Positions 25,380 through 34,353 of a DNA stretch of 64,000 bases are shown here, piece by piece. Made by a program: the position numbers and the translations under genes. Position 1 is the first letter of the stretch, and each line of letters begins with the position of its first letter. This DNA comes from Bacteroidales bacterium UBA6431. GTDB taxonomy: Bacteria > Bacteroidota > Bacteroidia > Bacteroidales > UBA932. The notes under the pieces were generated by a model. The model ran no database searches. It was not told where the DNA came from and saw only the letters and a list, made by a program, of their open reading frames with translations. The stretch lies in the NCBI GenBank assembly GCA_002439095.1, contig DJOT01000007.1, positions 62,001 through 126,000 on the forward strand, read 5' to 3'.

Positions 25380-26833
25380 CACTCATCAAGAGCCTTGAGG
25401 CCGAATTCCGAGGCATGCGAACGCATGAAGGCATCGGCCTCATTGAAATCATTGCCGATCACGCCATCGAGAATGGCCTCCTTGACCATCTCCTTGAGCT
25501 GTCCTATCTCCTTGCTTGGAGGAATGCCGTAGACCTGCATAACGTACTCACCCGTAATCGGATTTTTGAAATTACGAATAGCGTCCTTCTCCTCGACTTC
25601 CACAAGTTTGCGCTTGACCAGTTCGAAGTTGGCCTTGATCCTTGCCACTTTCGCCTCGTTCTTGGAGGTGATGTCAGCATTACATAGCAGCATCAGGTCA
25701 TCGATGTCATCACCGGCATCAAAAAGCAAGCGCCGCACGGCTGAATCAGTCACCCCGTCATCCACAAGAGCAATCGGACGCAGATGCAGGCGCACCAGTT
25801 TGGCGACGTACTTCATCTCATCCATCGACAAGGCAAGGCGACGGAAAACAGGCGGAACCATCCTCGCTCCGATCACATCATGGCCATGGAATGTCCAACC
25901 CGCAACTTTGTCATAACGTTTGCTGGCCGGCTTGCCTATGTCATGCAGAAGCGCAGCCCATCTCAACCAGAGAAGATGATTCCGACCCTCCTGCACAGAC
26001 ACATCTTCACGCCGGATATTGTCAGTCACTGCGAGCGTATGGGCGAAATTATCCTTATGTCCCCTCCCGTCCACGGTCTCCACTCCCTTCAGAGCCGAAA
26101 GCTCAGGCAATATTCTCGGAAGAAGTTCCGCAGAGTCAAGCAGCCAAAACGCTATGGACGGACGGTCCGTGACCAGCATCTTGTTAAGTTCTTCAGCAAT
26201 ACGTTCGCGCGAAAGTATCCCGAGCCTGTCAGCCATACGGCGCATCGACTCCATCGACTCCGGTACTATCTTGAAAGTCAGCTCAGCTGTGGAAAGTTTG
26301 GCAGCAAAGCGCACGGCCCGGAGCATGCGAAGCGGATCGTCGGAATATGTCGTATCCGGATCAAGAGGCGTACGGATGATGCCGGCAGCAAGATCACGTA
26401 TACCCCCGAATGGGTCTATAAGTTCACCGAAATTATCCTTCTGCAAGGAAAAAGCCATCGCATTGATGGTAAAATCCCGGCGCATCTGGTCATCCTCGAT
26501 TGTCCCGTCCTCGACAATCGGCTTGCGGGACTCGCGACGGTAGGACTCTTTGCGCGCTCCGACAAACTCTATCTCATCACCTTCGAAACGCAGCATCGCG
26601 GTGCCGAAATTGCGGAAATAGGAAACTCTCTTGTGCAGGCGTTCTCCGACAGCCTCGGCAAAATCTATCCCGCTCCCTTCCACAACAATGTCAATATCAT
26701 TGCAGGGACGGCCCAGAAAGCAGTCTCTTACATATCCGCCGATAACGAAAGCCCTTACCTTCCTCTCAGAAGCCACTTCGCCGACAATGCGGAAAATCGG
26801 CTTCTCCAAAAATTGCGCAGTTACTGTTGACAT
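25379..26833 (-). CDS. cca: tRNA nucleotidyltransferase (CCA-adding) with HD domain
   Basis: A 484-residue class II nucleotidyltransferase. The catalytic head has FVIGGYVRDCFLGR and NDIDIVVEG, with the two metal-binding Asp, then the RRDFTINAMA and DPLRMLRAVRFAAKL motifs that choose and orient the nucleotide. A C-terminal HD phosphohydrolase domain follows (LLWLRWAALLHDIGKPAS). It adds CCA to tRNA 3' ends; the two tRNAs in the window lack an encoded CCA, so the enzyme is needed. It overlaps the upstream HsdR-N-like gene by 13 bases and the recombinase by 1 base. A poly(A) polymerase activity cannot be ruled out but the HD domain points to CCA-adding. Confidence 0.88.
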   Translation of the reverse strand: MSTVTAQFLEKPIFRIVGEVASERKVRAFVIGGYVRDCFLGRPCNDIDIVVEGSGIDFAEAVGERLHKRVSYFRNFGTAMLRFEGDEIEFVGARKESYRRESRKPIVEDGTIEDDQMRRDFTINAMAFSLQKDNFGELIDPFGGIRDLAAGIIRTPLDPDTTYSDDPLRMLRAVRFAAKLSTAELTFKIVPESMESMRRMADRLGILSRERIAEELNKMLVTDRPSIAFWLLDSAELLPRILPELSALKGVETVDGRGHKDNFAHTLAVTDNIRREDVSVQEGRNHLLWLRWAALLHDIGKPASKRYDKVAGWTFHGHDVIGARMVPPVFRRLALSMDEMKYVAKLVRLHLRPIALVDDGVTDSAVRRLLFDAGDDIDDLMLLCNADITSKNEAKVARIKANFELVKRKLVEVEEKDAIRNFKNPITGEYVMQVYGIPPSKEIGQLKEMVKEAILDGVIGNDFNEADAFMRSHASEFGLKALDE

Positions 26834-27228
26834 ATCATCTCATTGTAGGAGGGGAAGCGGTCACACGGGACAAAGCATCCCTCCTCCAATCTGTAAAGAT
26901 AGGTCAAATTTCCGTTTGTAAGCACCAAAAAGCGCACACCAAGCACAGAATTGTAACGCAGGGCCTGCTCAATCACCTCCCCATCAATCGGGACATCAGG
27001 CCGCTTGCACTCCACGACTACGAGGGGAACGGCGTTCCTGCCATAGACCAGAATGTCCGCCCGATATTGCTTTTCTCCAAAACGCAGACCGACCTCACTC
27101 ATCATCATATGGGACGGCACCCCAAAGTTGTCACGCAACTGCATTATAAACCACTGCCGCACCTGTTCTTCAGGTGTGGCAGTGACATTCTTTTTTCTGA
27201 GCGGATCCCAAAGAAAACCTTCGCTCAC
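26821..27228 (-). CDS. HsdR-N-like PD-(D/E)XK protein, stand-alone
   Basis: A 135-residue protein resembling the N-terminal nuclease domain of type I restriction HsdR subunits. LTNGN-type core strands, YRADILVYGRN and the catalytic VVVECKRPD give the D-x(n)-ExK pattern of PD-(D/E)XK nucleases. It has no helicase part and no HsdM or HsdS neighbours. Stand-alone copies of this domain are widespread in Bacteroidota and usually unassigned; a DNA repair or tRNA/DNA processing role is speculation. The start is taken as GTG 27228, forming a GTGA overlap with the araB stop; the longer frame to 27267 lies inside araB and adds non-family residues. It sits between araB and cca in one gene run. Confidence 0.75.
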   Translation of the reverse strand: MSEGFLWDPLRKKNVTATPEEQVRQWFIMQLRDNFGVPSHMMMSEVGLRFGEKQYRADILVYGRNAVPLVVVECKRPDVPIDGEVIEQALRYNSVLGVRFLVLTNGNLTYLYRLEEGCFVPCDRFPSYNEMICQQ

Positions 27229-28826
27229 CTCTTGGCCTCCACGGCTGCCCTCTCTACAGACAGGCAAGCCTTATAGTTGGATATATAACGGTCGAAGCCC
27301 TCGACTTCCTCTGCGGACGGCGTAACTTCAATCCCGCCATCACCCACAAAGACACGCTGGTCAAGATAGTCTTCAAGGTTCAGGCCCTCCGGGTTGTCCA
27401 CACGATACTTTGCCAGCAATGCGATGCCCCAAGCTCCGCCTTCGCCTGCCGTCTCCATCACAAAGATCGGAGAATCCAGCGCAGCGGCCAGAATCCGCTG
27501 TCCCACTTCAGGCGTCTTGAAAAATCCTCCATGTGCGGAAATCCTGTCAACCTCGACTTTTTCCTCCTTGAAGAGAATGTCATTACCTATCTTGAGCACT
27601 CCCACTGCCGCATACAACTGCGAACGGAGGAAATTCGCCAGATTGAACCTGTCCTCCGCCGAGCGCACGAAAAGCGGGCATCCATCAGAGAAACCGGTAA
27701 CCGGCTCACCTGAAACATAGTTGTAGGATACAAGACCGCCACAATCCGGATCTCCATCAAGCGCGTGCCGGAACAGCATCGAGAACAATTTAGATTCATC
27801 GACAGGGACACCAAGCATCTGCTGGAAATCACGGAACACCCCTACCCACTCGTTGAACTCGGATGTACAGTTATTACAATGCACCATTGCAACCGGACTG
27901 CCGTCCGGAGTCGTCACCATGTCGATGACCTCATAAGGCCGCGAGAGCCCGTGTTCAAGGACGATCATCGAGAAAGACGAGGTGCCCGCGGACACATTGC
28001 CTGTCCGCTTGCGTACGGCATTGGTCGCGACCATGCCGGTTCCGGCATCCCCTTCAGGAGGGCACATCGGCACACCGGCCTTGAGCCGGCCGCTCGGGTC
28101 AAGCTTCATCGCGCCGGCTTCGGTGAGATAGCCAGCATCTTCACCTGCCATGAGGGCCTTTGGAAGTATGTCGCGGAGTTTCCAAGAATAAGCCTTGGAG
28201 CTGATGAGATCATCGAATTTCTCTATCATCTCCTCGGAATAGTCCCCGGCAGATGAATCCACAGGCAACATTCCGGATGCATCGCCAATGCCAAGCACCC
28301 TTCTGCCACTGAGTTGCCAGTGTATGTAACCGGCAAGCGTAGTGATGAAATCAATCTTCCCGACATGCTCTTCTCCGTTGAGTATGGCTTGATATAGGTG
28401 AGATATGCTCCACCTGAGAGGAATATTGAACTTGAAAAGTTCTGAAAGTTCCAATGCTGCCGGCCCCGTATTCGTATTGCGCCACGTCCTGAAAGGCACC
28501 AATATGTTGCCGTCCTTTCCGAAAGGCATATATCCGTGCATCATCGCGCTTATGCCTATTCCGGCTAGACGTTCCACTTCAACCCCGTAGCGTGAGCGCA
28601 CATCAGAGCACAGATCAGCATAAGAGTCCTGAAGTCCAGACCATATATCGTCAATACTGTACGTCCACAGGCCATCCACCAGTTGATTCTCCCATGTATG
28701 GCTGCCCTGAGCGACAGGATGATTGTCTTCACCTATCAGGACAGACTTGATTCTGGTAGACCCGAGTTCAATGCCGAGAATCGCCTTTCCTGAAGAAATC
28801 GTGTCTTTTGCTTTTAGCGTATCCAT
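27225..28826 (-). CDS. araB: L-ribulokinase (FGGY kinase)
   Basis: A 533-residue FGGY carbohydrate kinase. ILGIELGSTRIKSVLIGED opens the N-terminal ATPase domain, GTGMVATNAV and NVSAGTSSFSMIVLEHG follow, and SAHGGFFKTPEVGQRILAAAL forms part of the C-terminal lobe. It phosphorylates L-ribulose (from AraA) to L-ribulose 5-phosphate. It could be called a xylulokinase from domain alone, but position directly after araA (TAATG overlap, shared A) and with araD in the same operon points to ribulokinase, as in other Bacteroidetes where the arabinose kinase is of this FGGY subtype. Confidence 0.83.
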   Translation of the reverse strand: MDTLKAKDTISSGKAILGIELGSTRIKSVLIGEDNHPVAQGSHTWENQLVDGLWTYSIDDIWSGLQDSYADLCSDVRSRYGVEVERLAGIGISAMMHGYMPFGKDGNILVPFRTWRNTNTGPAALELSELFKFNIPLRWSISHLYQAILNGEEHVGKIDFITTLAGYIHWQLSGRRVLGIGDASGMLPVDSSAGDYSEEMIEKFDDLISSKAYSWKLRDILPKALMAGEDAGYLTEAGAMKLDPSGRLKAGVPMCPPEGDAGTGMVATNAVRKRTGNVSAGTSSFSMIVLEHGLSRPYEVIDMVTTPDGSPVAMVHCNNCTSEFNEWVGVFRDFQQMLGVPVDESKLFSMLFRHALDGDPDCGGLVSYNYVSGEPVTGFSDGCPLFVRSAEDRFNLANFLRSQLYAAVGVLKIGNDILFKEEKVEVDRISAHGGFFKTPEVGQRILAAALDSPIFVMETAGEGGAWGIALLAKYRVDNPEGLNLEDYLDQRVFVGDGGIEVTPSAEEVEGFDRYISNYKACLSVERAAVEAKR

Positions 28827-30367
28827 TACTTGAGGGCCTTGTCAAGCATATAATAAACCTCATTGTAGCGGAGTTCTTTCTTGAATTCCGGAATAGTGGT
28901 CTTCTCGTTGATATGGAGCATCTCAATGTCGGCTATCTCTGCATAGTCCTCCCAGTACTCTGAAGTCAGGCTGTAGGAGAAAGCAGAATGATGGGTACCG
29001 CCGGCGAGAATCCATGCCGCAGCACCCACCTCGAAATCAGGCTGAGGTATCCAGAGGGCTGAAGCGACAGGAAGTTTCGGAAGCGGCTTAGGCTTGATGC
29101 ACTCAACATCGGCAGCTATGAGGCGGAAACGGTTGCCCATGTCCACCACAGTGGCTGTAATTCCTCGTCCCGTCTTGCTTGTGAAGACAAGTCTTGCGGT
29201 AGGAGTCTTGCGTACCCCGATACCAAGTTCGTGCACCTCAAGACGAGGGCGGGAAGCGGCGATGAGAGGGCAGACTTCCAGCATGTGGGACTGAAGAATC
29301 GCCGAGCGCTCTCCATCAAAATTAAGCGTATAATCCTCAAGGAAAGAGCAACCTCCCTCAAGCCCCTGACTCATGTACCAGACAGTGCGATAGAGTGCGG
29401 CTGTCTTCCAGTCTCCTTCGGCTCCGAATCCATAGCCTTCCGCCATGAGACGCTGGGATGCAAGTCCCGGAATCTGGTCAAATCCACGTCCGGTCTTCTC
29501 CACATCCACATCGCCCAGATCATCAAAATTGGTCGTAAAACCCTTGGCTCCGGTAGCTTTGAGGACAGCGCGCAGCGTAAGTTCAGCCTTGGCGGAATTC
29601 CATACTTTCTTATAGGCAAGCCCGGCCTTATCCTCCAAAGAAGCATCATGATCATAAAGACGGAAATACTCCCCTACAAGAGCATCCACATCAGCATCAG
29701 CAACGGCATCAAAATAAGGCATCACTGAACTGAAAGGCATATAATCAACATGATAGCCGAGCCGCATCTCCGCCTCGACCTTGTCTCCGTCTGTCACGGC
29801 CACATTGTTCATCTGATCCCCGAAACGGATTATCCTGCAATCCTGCGCGTCAGCCCATGCGGCTGCGACTCTCTCCCAGACAGCAATATGCCCGAGGGTC
29901 TGCGGGTCTTTCCAATAGCCGACGACAGTCTTGTGAGGCTTGCGCATCCTGGCGAGGATATGGCCGAACTCCCTGTCGCCATGGGCGCTCTGGTTGAGAT
30001 TCATGAAGTCCATGTCCATGGTGTCCCAAGGAATCTCCTCGTTGAATTGCGTGTGGAGATGCAGGAGAGGTTTGCGGAGCTTCTGCAGTCCGTGTATCCA
30101 CATTTTGGCAGGAGAGAATGTATGCATCCACGCCACTACGCCTATACACTTCGGCTCGGCTTCAGCCCTGCCCATAACGTCAGCGACTTCCGCTGAAGAA
30201 TTGGCTGTACCCTTATACACAAGTTTGACAGGGAGGATACCGGACGCGTTCATGCCGTCCACCATCTTCTGAGAATGTCCATCCACCTGCACAACAGCAT
30301 CCCCGCCATAGAGGAGCTGTGCCCCGGTCACGAACCACACTTCAAGATTTTCAAATGCTTTTATCAT
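28826..30367 (-). CDS. araA: L-arabinose isomerase
   Basis: A 513-residue isomerase that converts L-arabinose to L-ribulose with a divalent metal. The start is MIKAFENLEVWFVTGAQLLY, the usual N-terminus; a longer frame upstream is not used. Other family landmarks: WMHTFSPAKMWIHGL, FNEEIPWDTMDMDFMNLNQSAHGDREFG with the active-site region, WKTAALYRTVWYMSQGLEGGCSFLEDY and the C-terminal HHSAFSYSLTSE. Length is normal. The gene is 4 bases after araD and shares its stop/start with araB. Confidence 0.96.
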   Translation of the reverse strand: MIKAFENLEVWFVTGAQLLYGGDAVVQVDGHSQKMVDGMNASGILPVKLVYKGTANSSAEVADVMGRAEAEPKCIGVVAWMHTFSPAKMWIHGLQKLRKPLLHLHTQFNEEIPWDTMDMDFMNLNQSAHGDREFGHILARMRKPHKTVVGYWKDPQTLGHIAVWERVAAAWADAQDCRIIRFGDQMNNVAVTDGDKVEAEMRLGYHVDYMPFSSVMPYFDAVADADVDALVGEYFRLYDHDASLEDKAGLAYKKVWNSAKAELTLRAVLKATGAKGFTTNFDDLGDVDVEKTGRGFDQIPGLASQRLMAEGYGFGAEGDWKTAALYRTVWYMSQGLEGGCSFLEDYTLNFDGERSAILQSHMLEVCPLIAASRPRLEVHELGIGVRKTPTARLVFTSKTGRGITATVVDMGNRFRLIAADVECIKPKPLPKLPVASALWIPQPDFEVGAAAWILAGGTHHSAFSYSLTSEYWEDYAEIADIEMLHINEKTTIPEFKKELRYNEVYYMLDKALK

Positions 30368-30371
30368 AATT

Positions 30372-31067
30372 CTATTTCTTTTTGATTTGTCCATAATAAG
30401 CGTCAGGGCCATGCTTGCGGGAAAAATGCTTCTCCACAAGCAGAGGGTTCATCGTAAGATTGGGATTGATCCCGAATGAGATATAGGCCATCTTGGCCAC
30501 CTGTTCCAACACGACAGCATTGTAGACCGCCTCATCTGCATCCTTACCCCAAGTGAACGGGCCATGATTCTTGACGAGAACACCCGGGGTATGGACCGGA
30601 TTAAGTCCCTCGAAACGGCGGACAATCACATTGCCGGTCTCCAGTTCGTAATCACCTTTGACTTCCACCTCGCTCATGTCCGGAGTACACGGTACTGCGT
30701 CATGAAAGTAATCAGCGTGCGTCGTCCCGATGTTGGGGATGTCCAGTCCTGCCTGTGCCCAAGAAGTGGCGTATGTCGAATGCGTATGCACAACTCCGCC
30801 AATTTGAGGAAAAGCCTTGTACAGAACAACATGCGTTGGAGTATCCGAGGAAGGATTAAGATTTCCCTCCACAACCTTGCCGGAGAGGTCGACCACGACC
30901 ATATCGTCCGGTTTCATACTGTCATAACTCACCCCAGAAGGTTTTATGACCACCAGCCCGCTCTCACGGTCTATGGCGGAGACATTGCCCCATGTGAACA
31001 GCACAAGCCCGTGCTTGACCAAGTCAAGATTCGCACGGCAGACTTTGTATTTGAGTTCTTCAAGCAT
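30372..31067 (-). CDS. araD: L-ribulose-5-phosphate 4-epimerase
   Basis: A 231-residue class II aldolase-family enzyme that makes D-xylulose 5-phosphate from L-ribulose 5-phosphate, the last step of arabinose entry into the pentose phosphate pathway. FTWGNVSAID and KPSGVSY match the substrate phosphate site. HTHSTYATSWAQAG gives two zinc-ligand His, HADYFHDAVPCT carries the catalytic Asp region and NHGPFTWG holds the third His. Length is normal. It starts 1 base after the symporter stop and is followed 4 bases later by araA. Confidence 0.95.
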   Translation of the reverse strand: MLEELKYKVCRANLDLVKHGLVLFTWGNVSAIDRESGLVVIKPSGVSYDSMKPDDMVVVDLSGKVVEGNLNPSSDTPTHVVLYKAFPQIGGVVHTHSTYATSWAQAGLDIPNIGTTHADYFHDAVPCTPDMSEVEVKGDYELETGNVIVRRFEGLNPVHTPGVLVKNHGPFTWGKDADEAVYNAVVLEQVAKMAYISFGINPNLTMNPLLVEKHFSRKHGPDAYYGQIKKK

Positions 31068-31068
31068 A

Positions 31069-33018
31069 TTACCAAAGAATTATGTACAGGACAGCGACAA
31101 TCATGCAGATCACTGCCGCCCAGATGTTGTAAGACTTGCTGGTATGGAAAAGCTTCAAATCCACAGGAAGCGCCTTTGGGTCAGCTTTCTTGTCGCGTGC
31201 ATCGCTATATAGCCATATAGCCTGTCCGCCGACCAGAACACCAAAGAATATGAACGCCTGAAAACCGATGTCGTTGAGATAAGCGATCAGATTAGTCTCC
31301 GGCGTAGCCGAATCCGGGAGCAGTGCACCCCAGATGATTACCACAAGCGCAAGCACCACGAAAAAGCCGCCGGCAAGAGCCATCCTGCGGGCCCATTTAA
31401 GCATGGTCTCACAATCCTTGGCCTCAGGCAGTTGCACAGAGACGAATTTCTTGTCAACAAGAGTCATGAGGACAAAGAAAGCGAGCAGGATGATGAAGAT
31501 GTAACCGGCCCGGAGCTGGAATGGCACCCCGCCGAGGAAAATCTTGAAAAGCACCCCGAGAGGTATGGTGATGATGGCCGTCCAGACAGCAGCTCGGCTG
31601 GAAGCACGCTTCCATAGAAGTCCAAGACCGAATACGACTATGATTCCTGGATATATGAAGCCAGAGTACTCCTGAATATACTGGAATGCCTGATCGAGAC
31701 TGCCGAGAAGAGGTTCCACAGCTATGGCAGCCACCACAAGGGCAGCAAGCGAGGTAAGCCGTCCGACATTGACGAGCTTCTTGTCTGAAGCCTCCTTGTT
31801 GATGTACTTCTTGTATATATCCATAGTGAAAAGGGTAGAAGTACTGTTGAACATGGAAGCCAAAGAAGATATGATGGCAGCCGCCAGAGCCGCGAAAGTC
31901 AAGCCCTTGACCCCGGTCGGGGTGAAGTTGCGGACAAGCCACGGATAAGCGTCGTCAGCCACATTTATCGAACCCTGAAGCCCGCTGAGCAGCTCCGGAC
32001 GGAGTGATATGTAATAAGCGCAGATGCCTGGAAGCACGACAATGAATGGGATGAGTATCTTGAGGAAGCCCGCAAACACAAGTCCCTTCTGTGCCTCCTC
32101 GACGCTCTTTGCGGCAAGCCCCTTCTGGATAATATACTGATTGAAACCCCAGTAACCGAGGTTCGTCAGCCACACGCCGCCGACAACGGCAGCGATACCA
32201 GGGACATTGGCAAACGCGCTCTCCCCGTGACTCTGCTGAATAACGAGATGCAGATGACTGTCGTTGAGATGCTCACCTGTGGTAAGATCAGCAAAGAGAT
32301 TGTTGAGTCCGGCAAGAGCCCCCGCCCCCTCGCCTACGGCCTCAAGAGCGAAGAACGCTGTCACAAGCCCGCCACCGACCAGGAAGAAGACCTGCAGGAC
32401 ATCAGTCCAGGCCACAGACGCAAGACCGCCATAGATGGAATATACTCCGGCGATTATGAACAGCAGCAGGACTATCACCATCCTCATCGACATGGAGAAG
32501 TCCCCGATGACAAGAGTCGCGCCCTGAAGCCCGAGAATCTGTTCGATTGCAAGTGCGCCGAGCCAAGCCACGGAGGTCAGGTTGACAAACACATAAAGGA
32601 AAAGCCACAATATGGAGAATGCAAGACCGACCCCGTCCGTATAGCGCTCACGGAGGAACTGCGGGATGGTGAAGATCTTGCGCTTAAGCATCACAGGCAG
32701 CAGGAACTTGCCTATGACGACAAGCGTGACAGCCGCCATAAGTTCATAAGCCGCCGTGGCGATGCCGTCAGCATAACTTGTTCCGGACATCCCGATGAAT
32801 TGCTCGGCCGAGATGTTTGCGGCGATGAGTGAAGCGCCGACAGCCCACCATGTAAGACTGTTGCCGGCAAGGAAATAGTCACTCGCACTCTTCTGATGGC
32901 CTTTCTTATTACGTCCAAGGAAAAGTCCAAGAGATATGAGTACCGCGAGATATACGAGTACAATGATGAGATCGACGGCCTTGAAGCCGGATGCCGCTAT
33001 TTGTTGAAATATTCCCAT
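31069..33018 (-). CDS. Na+/sugar symporter (SSS family)
   Basis: A 649-residue inner-membrane symporter of the sodium:solute symporter family with about 14 membrane segments. The motif AANISAEQFIGMSGTSYADG in the first helices, followed by the GYWGFNQYIIQKGLAAKSVEEAQKG segment (here shortened to its first half, GYWGFNQYIIQKGL), is close to vSGLT-type sugar carriers. IISSLASMFNSTSTLFTMDIY provides the sodium-site Ser/Thr residues of helix 8. Its place between galM and araD makes it the probable L-arabinose importer. The C-terminal 100 residues form an extra hydrophobic stretch, as is usual in sugar SSS members. Confidence 0.88.
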   Translation of the reverse strand: MGIFQQIAASGFKAVDLIIVLVYLAVLISLGLFLGRNKKGHQKSASDYFLAGNSLTWWAVGASLIAANISAEQFIGMSGTSYADGIATAAYELMAAVTLVVIGKFLLPVMLKRKIFTIPQFLRERYTDGVGLAFSILWLFLYVFVNLTSVAWLGALAIEQILGLQGATLVIGDFSMSMRMVIVLLLFIIAGVYSIYGGLASVAWTDVLQVFFLVGGGLVTAFFALEAVGEGAGALAGLNNLFADLTTGEHLNDSHLHLVIQQSHGESAFANVPGIAAVVGGVWLTNLGYWGFNQYIIQKGLAAKSVEEAQKGLVFAGFLKILIPFIVVLPGICAYYISLRPELLSGLQGSINVADDAYPWLVRNFTPTGVKGLTFAALAAAIISSLASMFNSTSTLFTMDIYKKYINKEASDKKLVNVGRLTSLAALVVAAIAVEPLLGSLDQAFQYIQEYSGFIYPGIIVVFGLGLLWKRASSRAAVWTAIITIPLGVLFKIFLGGVPFQLRAGYIFIILLAFFVLMTLVDKKFVSVQLPEAKDCETMLKWARRMALAGGFFVVLALVVIIWGALLPDSATPETNLIAYLNDIGFQAFIFFGVLVGGQAIWLYSDARDKKADPKALPVDLKLFHTSKSYNIWAAVICMIVAVLYIILW

Positions 33019-33027
33019 CGCTCAAGA

Positions 33028-34119
33028 CTACCTTATATAGAACGCATATACGCAACGGCTGGAATAGGTCTCCCCTGGACGAAGTACGGTTGAAGGCCAC
33101 TGCGGCCTGTTCGGACTGTCCGGATAGTGCTGTGTCTCAAGACAGATGGCAGCCCTCTTCTGATATGTGACCCCGCCCTTGCCGGTAATGCTTCCGTCAA
33201 GGAAATTGCCGGTGTAAACCTGTACTCCCGGTTCATCAGTATACACATCCATGGCTATTCCGGTCAAAGGACAGTAGAGTGTGGCGGCCACCTTGCTCAC
33301 ATCGCCCTTGGTATCAAGTACCCAGTTGTGGTCATAACCGCTGCCGTTGCGGATCTGCTCATCGGAAGTATCATTGATTCTGTCGCCTATCCTGTGCATG
33401 GAAGTGAAGTCCATCGGAGTCCCCTTGACAGTGACATTCTCACCGAGAGGGATGCTGAAACGGTCTATAGGAGTAAATTCAGAGGCATTTACATAGAGGC
33501 TGTCGTCAACTATGCTGCGCGCAGGATCACCGCTGAGGTTGAAATAAGAATGGTTGGTCATATTTATGACCGTAGGAGCGGTGGTCGTAGCGCTGTAACT
33601 GATGTCTATCTTGTTGTCGTCAGTGAGGGTGAATGTCACGAATGCGGTCACCGCGCCCGGAAAGCCGTTGTCACCATCAGGGGAATCGAGGCGTAGTTTG
33701 ACGTGGGCGCCATCAGCCTCAACCACCTTGTAAGGCTGATACTGCCAGCCCGTCGGGCCACCATGGAGGCAATTTTTAAAATTGTTCTTAGGGAGGTCGT
33801 ACTCCTTGCCGTCAAGGGTGAACTTGCCACCTGCGATACGGTTGGCATAGCGGCCGATTGAAGCGCCGAAATCGCTCTGATGGTTCTCCGGATAGTAATC
33901 CTCCACCTTGTCAAATCCCAGCACCACATCACGTTTGACCCCGTCGCGGTCAGGCACAAGGACAGAAGTGATACGCCCTCCGAAATTGGTGACGGTCACC
34001 TCCATTCCATTCTTGTTCTTCATCGTGTAGAAAGCATCGCCCTGCGGCTCCCCGGAAGAGCACGCAGCGAGCGGCAAGGCGAACAGCCCCAGAAGCATCA
34101 GCTTGTAGATATTATTCAT
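33028..34119 (-). CDS. galM: aldose 1-epimerase, lipoprotein (GalM-like)
   Basis: A 363-residue mutarotase carried as a lipoprotein: MNNIYKLMLLGLFALPLAAC is the signal, with lipobox Cys at 20. The enzyme part contains TVTNFGGRITSVLVPD, IGRYANRIAGGKFTLDG (Arg and sugar contacts), NCLHGGPTGW (catalytic His), NMTNHSYFNLSG (second His) and the late AAICLETQHYPDSPN (general-base Glu). It interconverts anomers of a free sugar, here presumably arabinose at the outer surface or periplasm before uptake. It is the first gene of the arabinose run, 9 bases before the symporter. I chose ATG 34119 because a longer frame lacks a signal. Confidence 0.9.
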   Translation of the reverse strand: MNNIYKLMLLGLFALPLAACSSGEPQGDAFYTMKNKNGMEVTVTNFGGRITSVLVPDRDGVKRDVVLGFDKVEDYYPENHQSDFGASIGRYANRIAGGKFTLDGKEYDLPKNNFKNCLHGGPTGWQYQPYKVVEADGAHVKLRLDSPDGDNGFPGAVTAFVTFTLTDDNKIDISYSATTTAPTVINMTNHSYFNLSGDPARSIVDDSLYVNASEFTPIDRFSIPLGENVTVKGTPMDFTSMHRIGDRINDTSDEQIRNGSGYDHNWVLDTKGDVSKVAATLYCPLTGIAMDVYTDEPGVQVYTGNFLDGSITGKGGVTYQKRAAICLETQHYPDSPNRPQWPSTVLRPGETYSSRCVYAFYIR

Positions 34120-34155
34120 AAAATCAAATGTTTGTTTCCATTGGTTATAGTTTGG

Positions 34156-34163
34156 CAAATTTA
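34156..34163 (-). promoter_or_regulatory. -7 element for the arabinose operon
   Basis: The minus strand reads TAAATTTG, matching TAnnTTTG, 36 bases before the galM ATG. This would be the main promoter of the run galM-symporter-araD-araA-araB and possibly the genes after it. Confidence 0.65.
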
Positions 34164-34183
34164 CCCAAAAATCCTAAAGTATG

Positions 34184-34196
34184 TTACATAATAACG
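34184..34196. repeat. GTTA-N5-TAAC dyad, possible arabinose operator
   Basis: GTTACATAATAAC is a short dyad (GTTA, 5 bases, TAAC) that lies over the expected -33 region of the galM promoter. GTTAC recurs at 34218 and 34236. An AraR-type regulator is encoded elsewhere in Bacteroidetes and none is in this window, so the assignment is a guess from position. Confidence 0.35.
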
Positions 34197-34295
34197 CAAC
34201 AAAAATATTTTTTGGTGTTACTTTGAACGAATACTGTTACATGCTGACCGACCGGTGGGCAAAAACCACCGCAGGACGGCACACACAAAGGGTGA

Positions 34296-34327
34296 TTTGG
34301 AAAATCCAGACATGCTGCATAATTTTG
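34296..34327 (+). promoter_or_regulatory. promoter for the thioesterase gene
   Basis: TTTG at 34296-34299, a 20-base spacer and TAATTTTG at 34320-34327 match the consensus. The ATG at 34354 follows 26 bases later. Confidence 0.72.
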
Positions 34328-34353
34328 CATCACATAAAAAAGATAAAAAAGCA

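Noticed and set aside
25784..26830. A 348-codon plus-strand frame opposite cca
   Set aside because: Composition follows the complement of cca codons and shows no domain; cca motifs are intact on the minus strand.
26821..27228. Complete type I restriction-modification system
   Set aside because: No HsdM, HsdS or helicase domain is present nearby.
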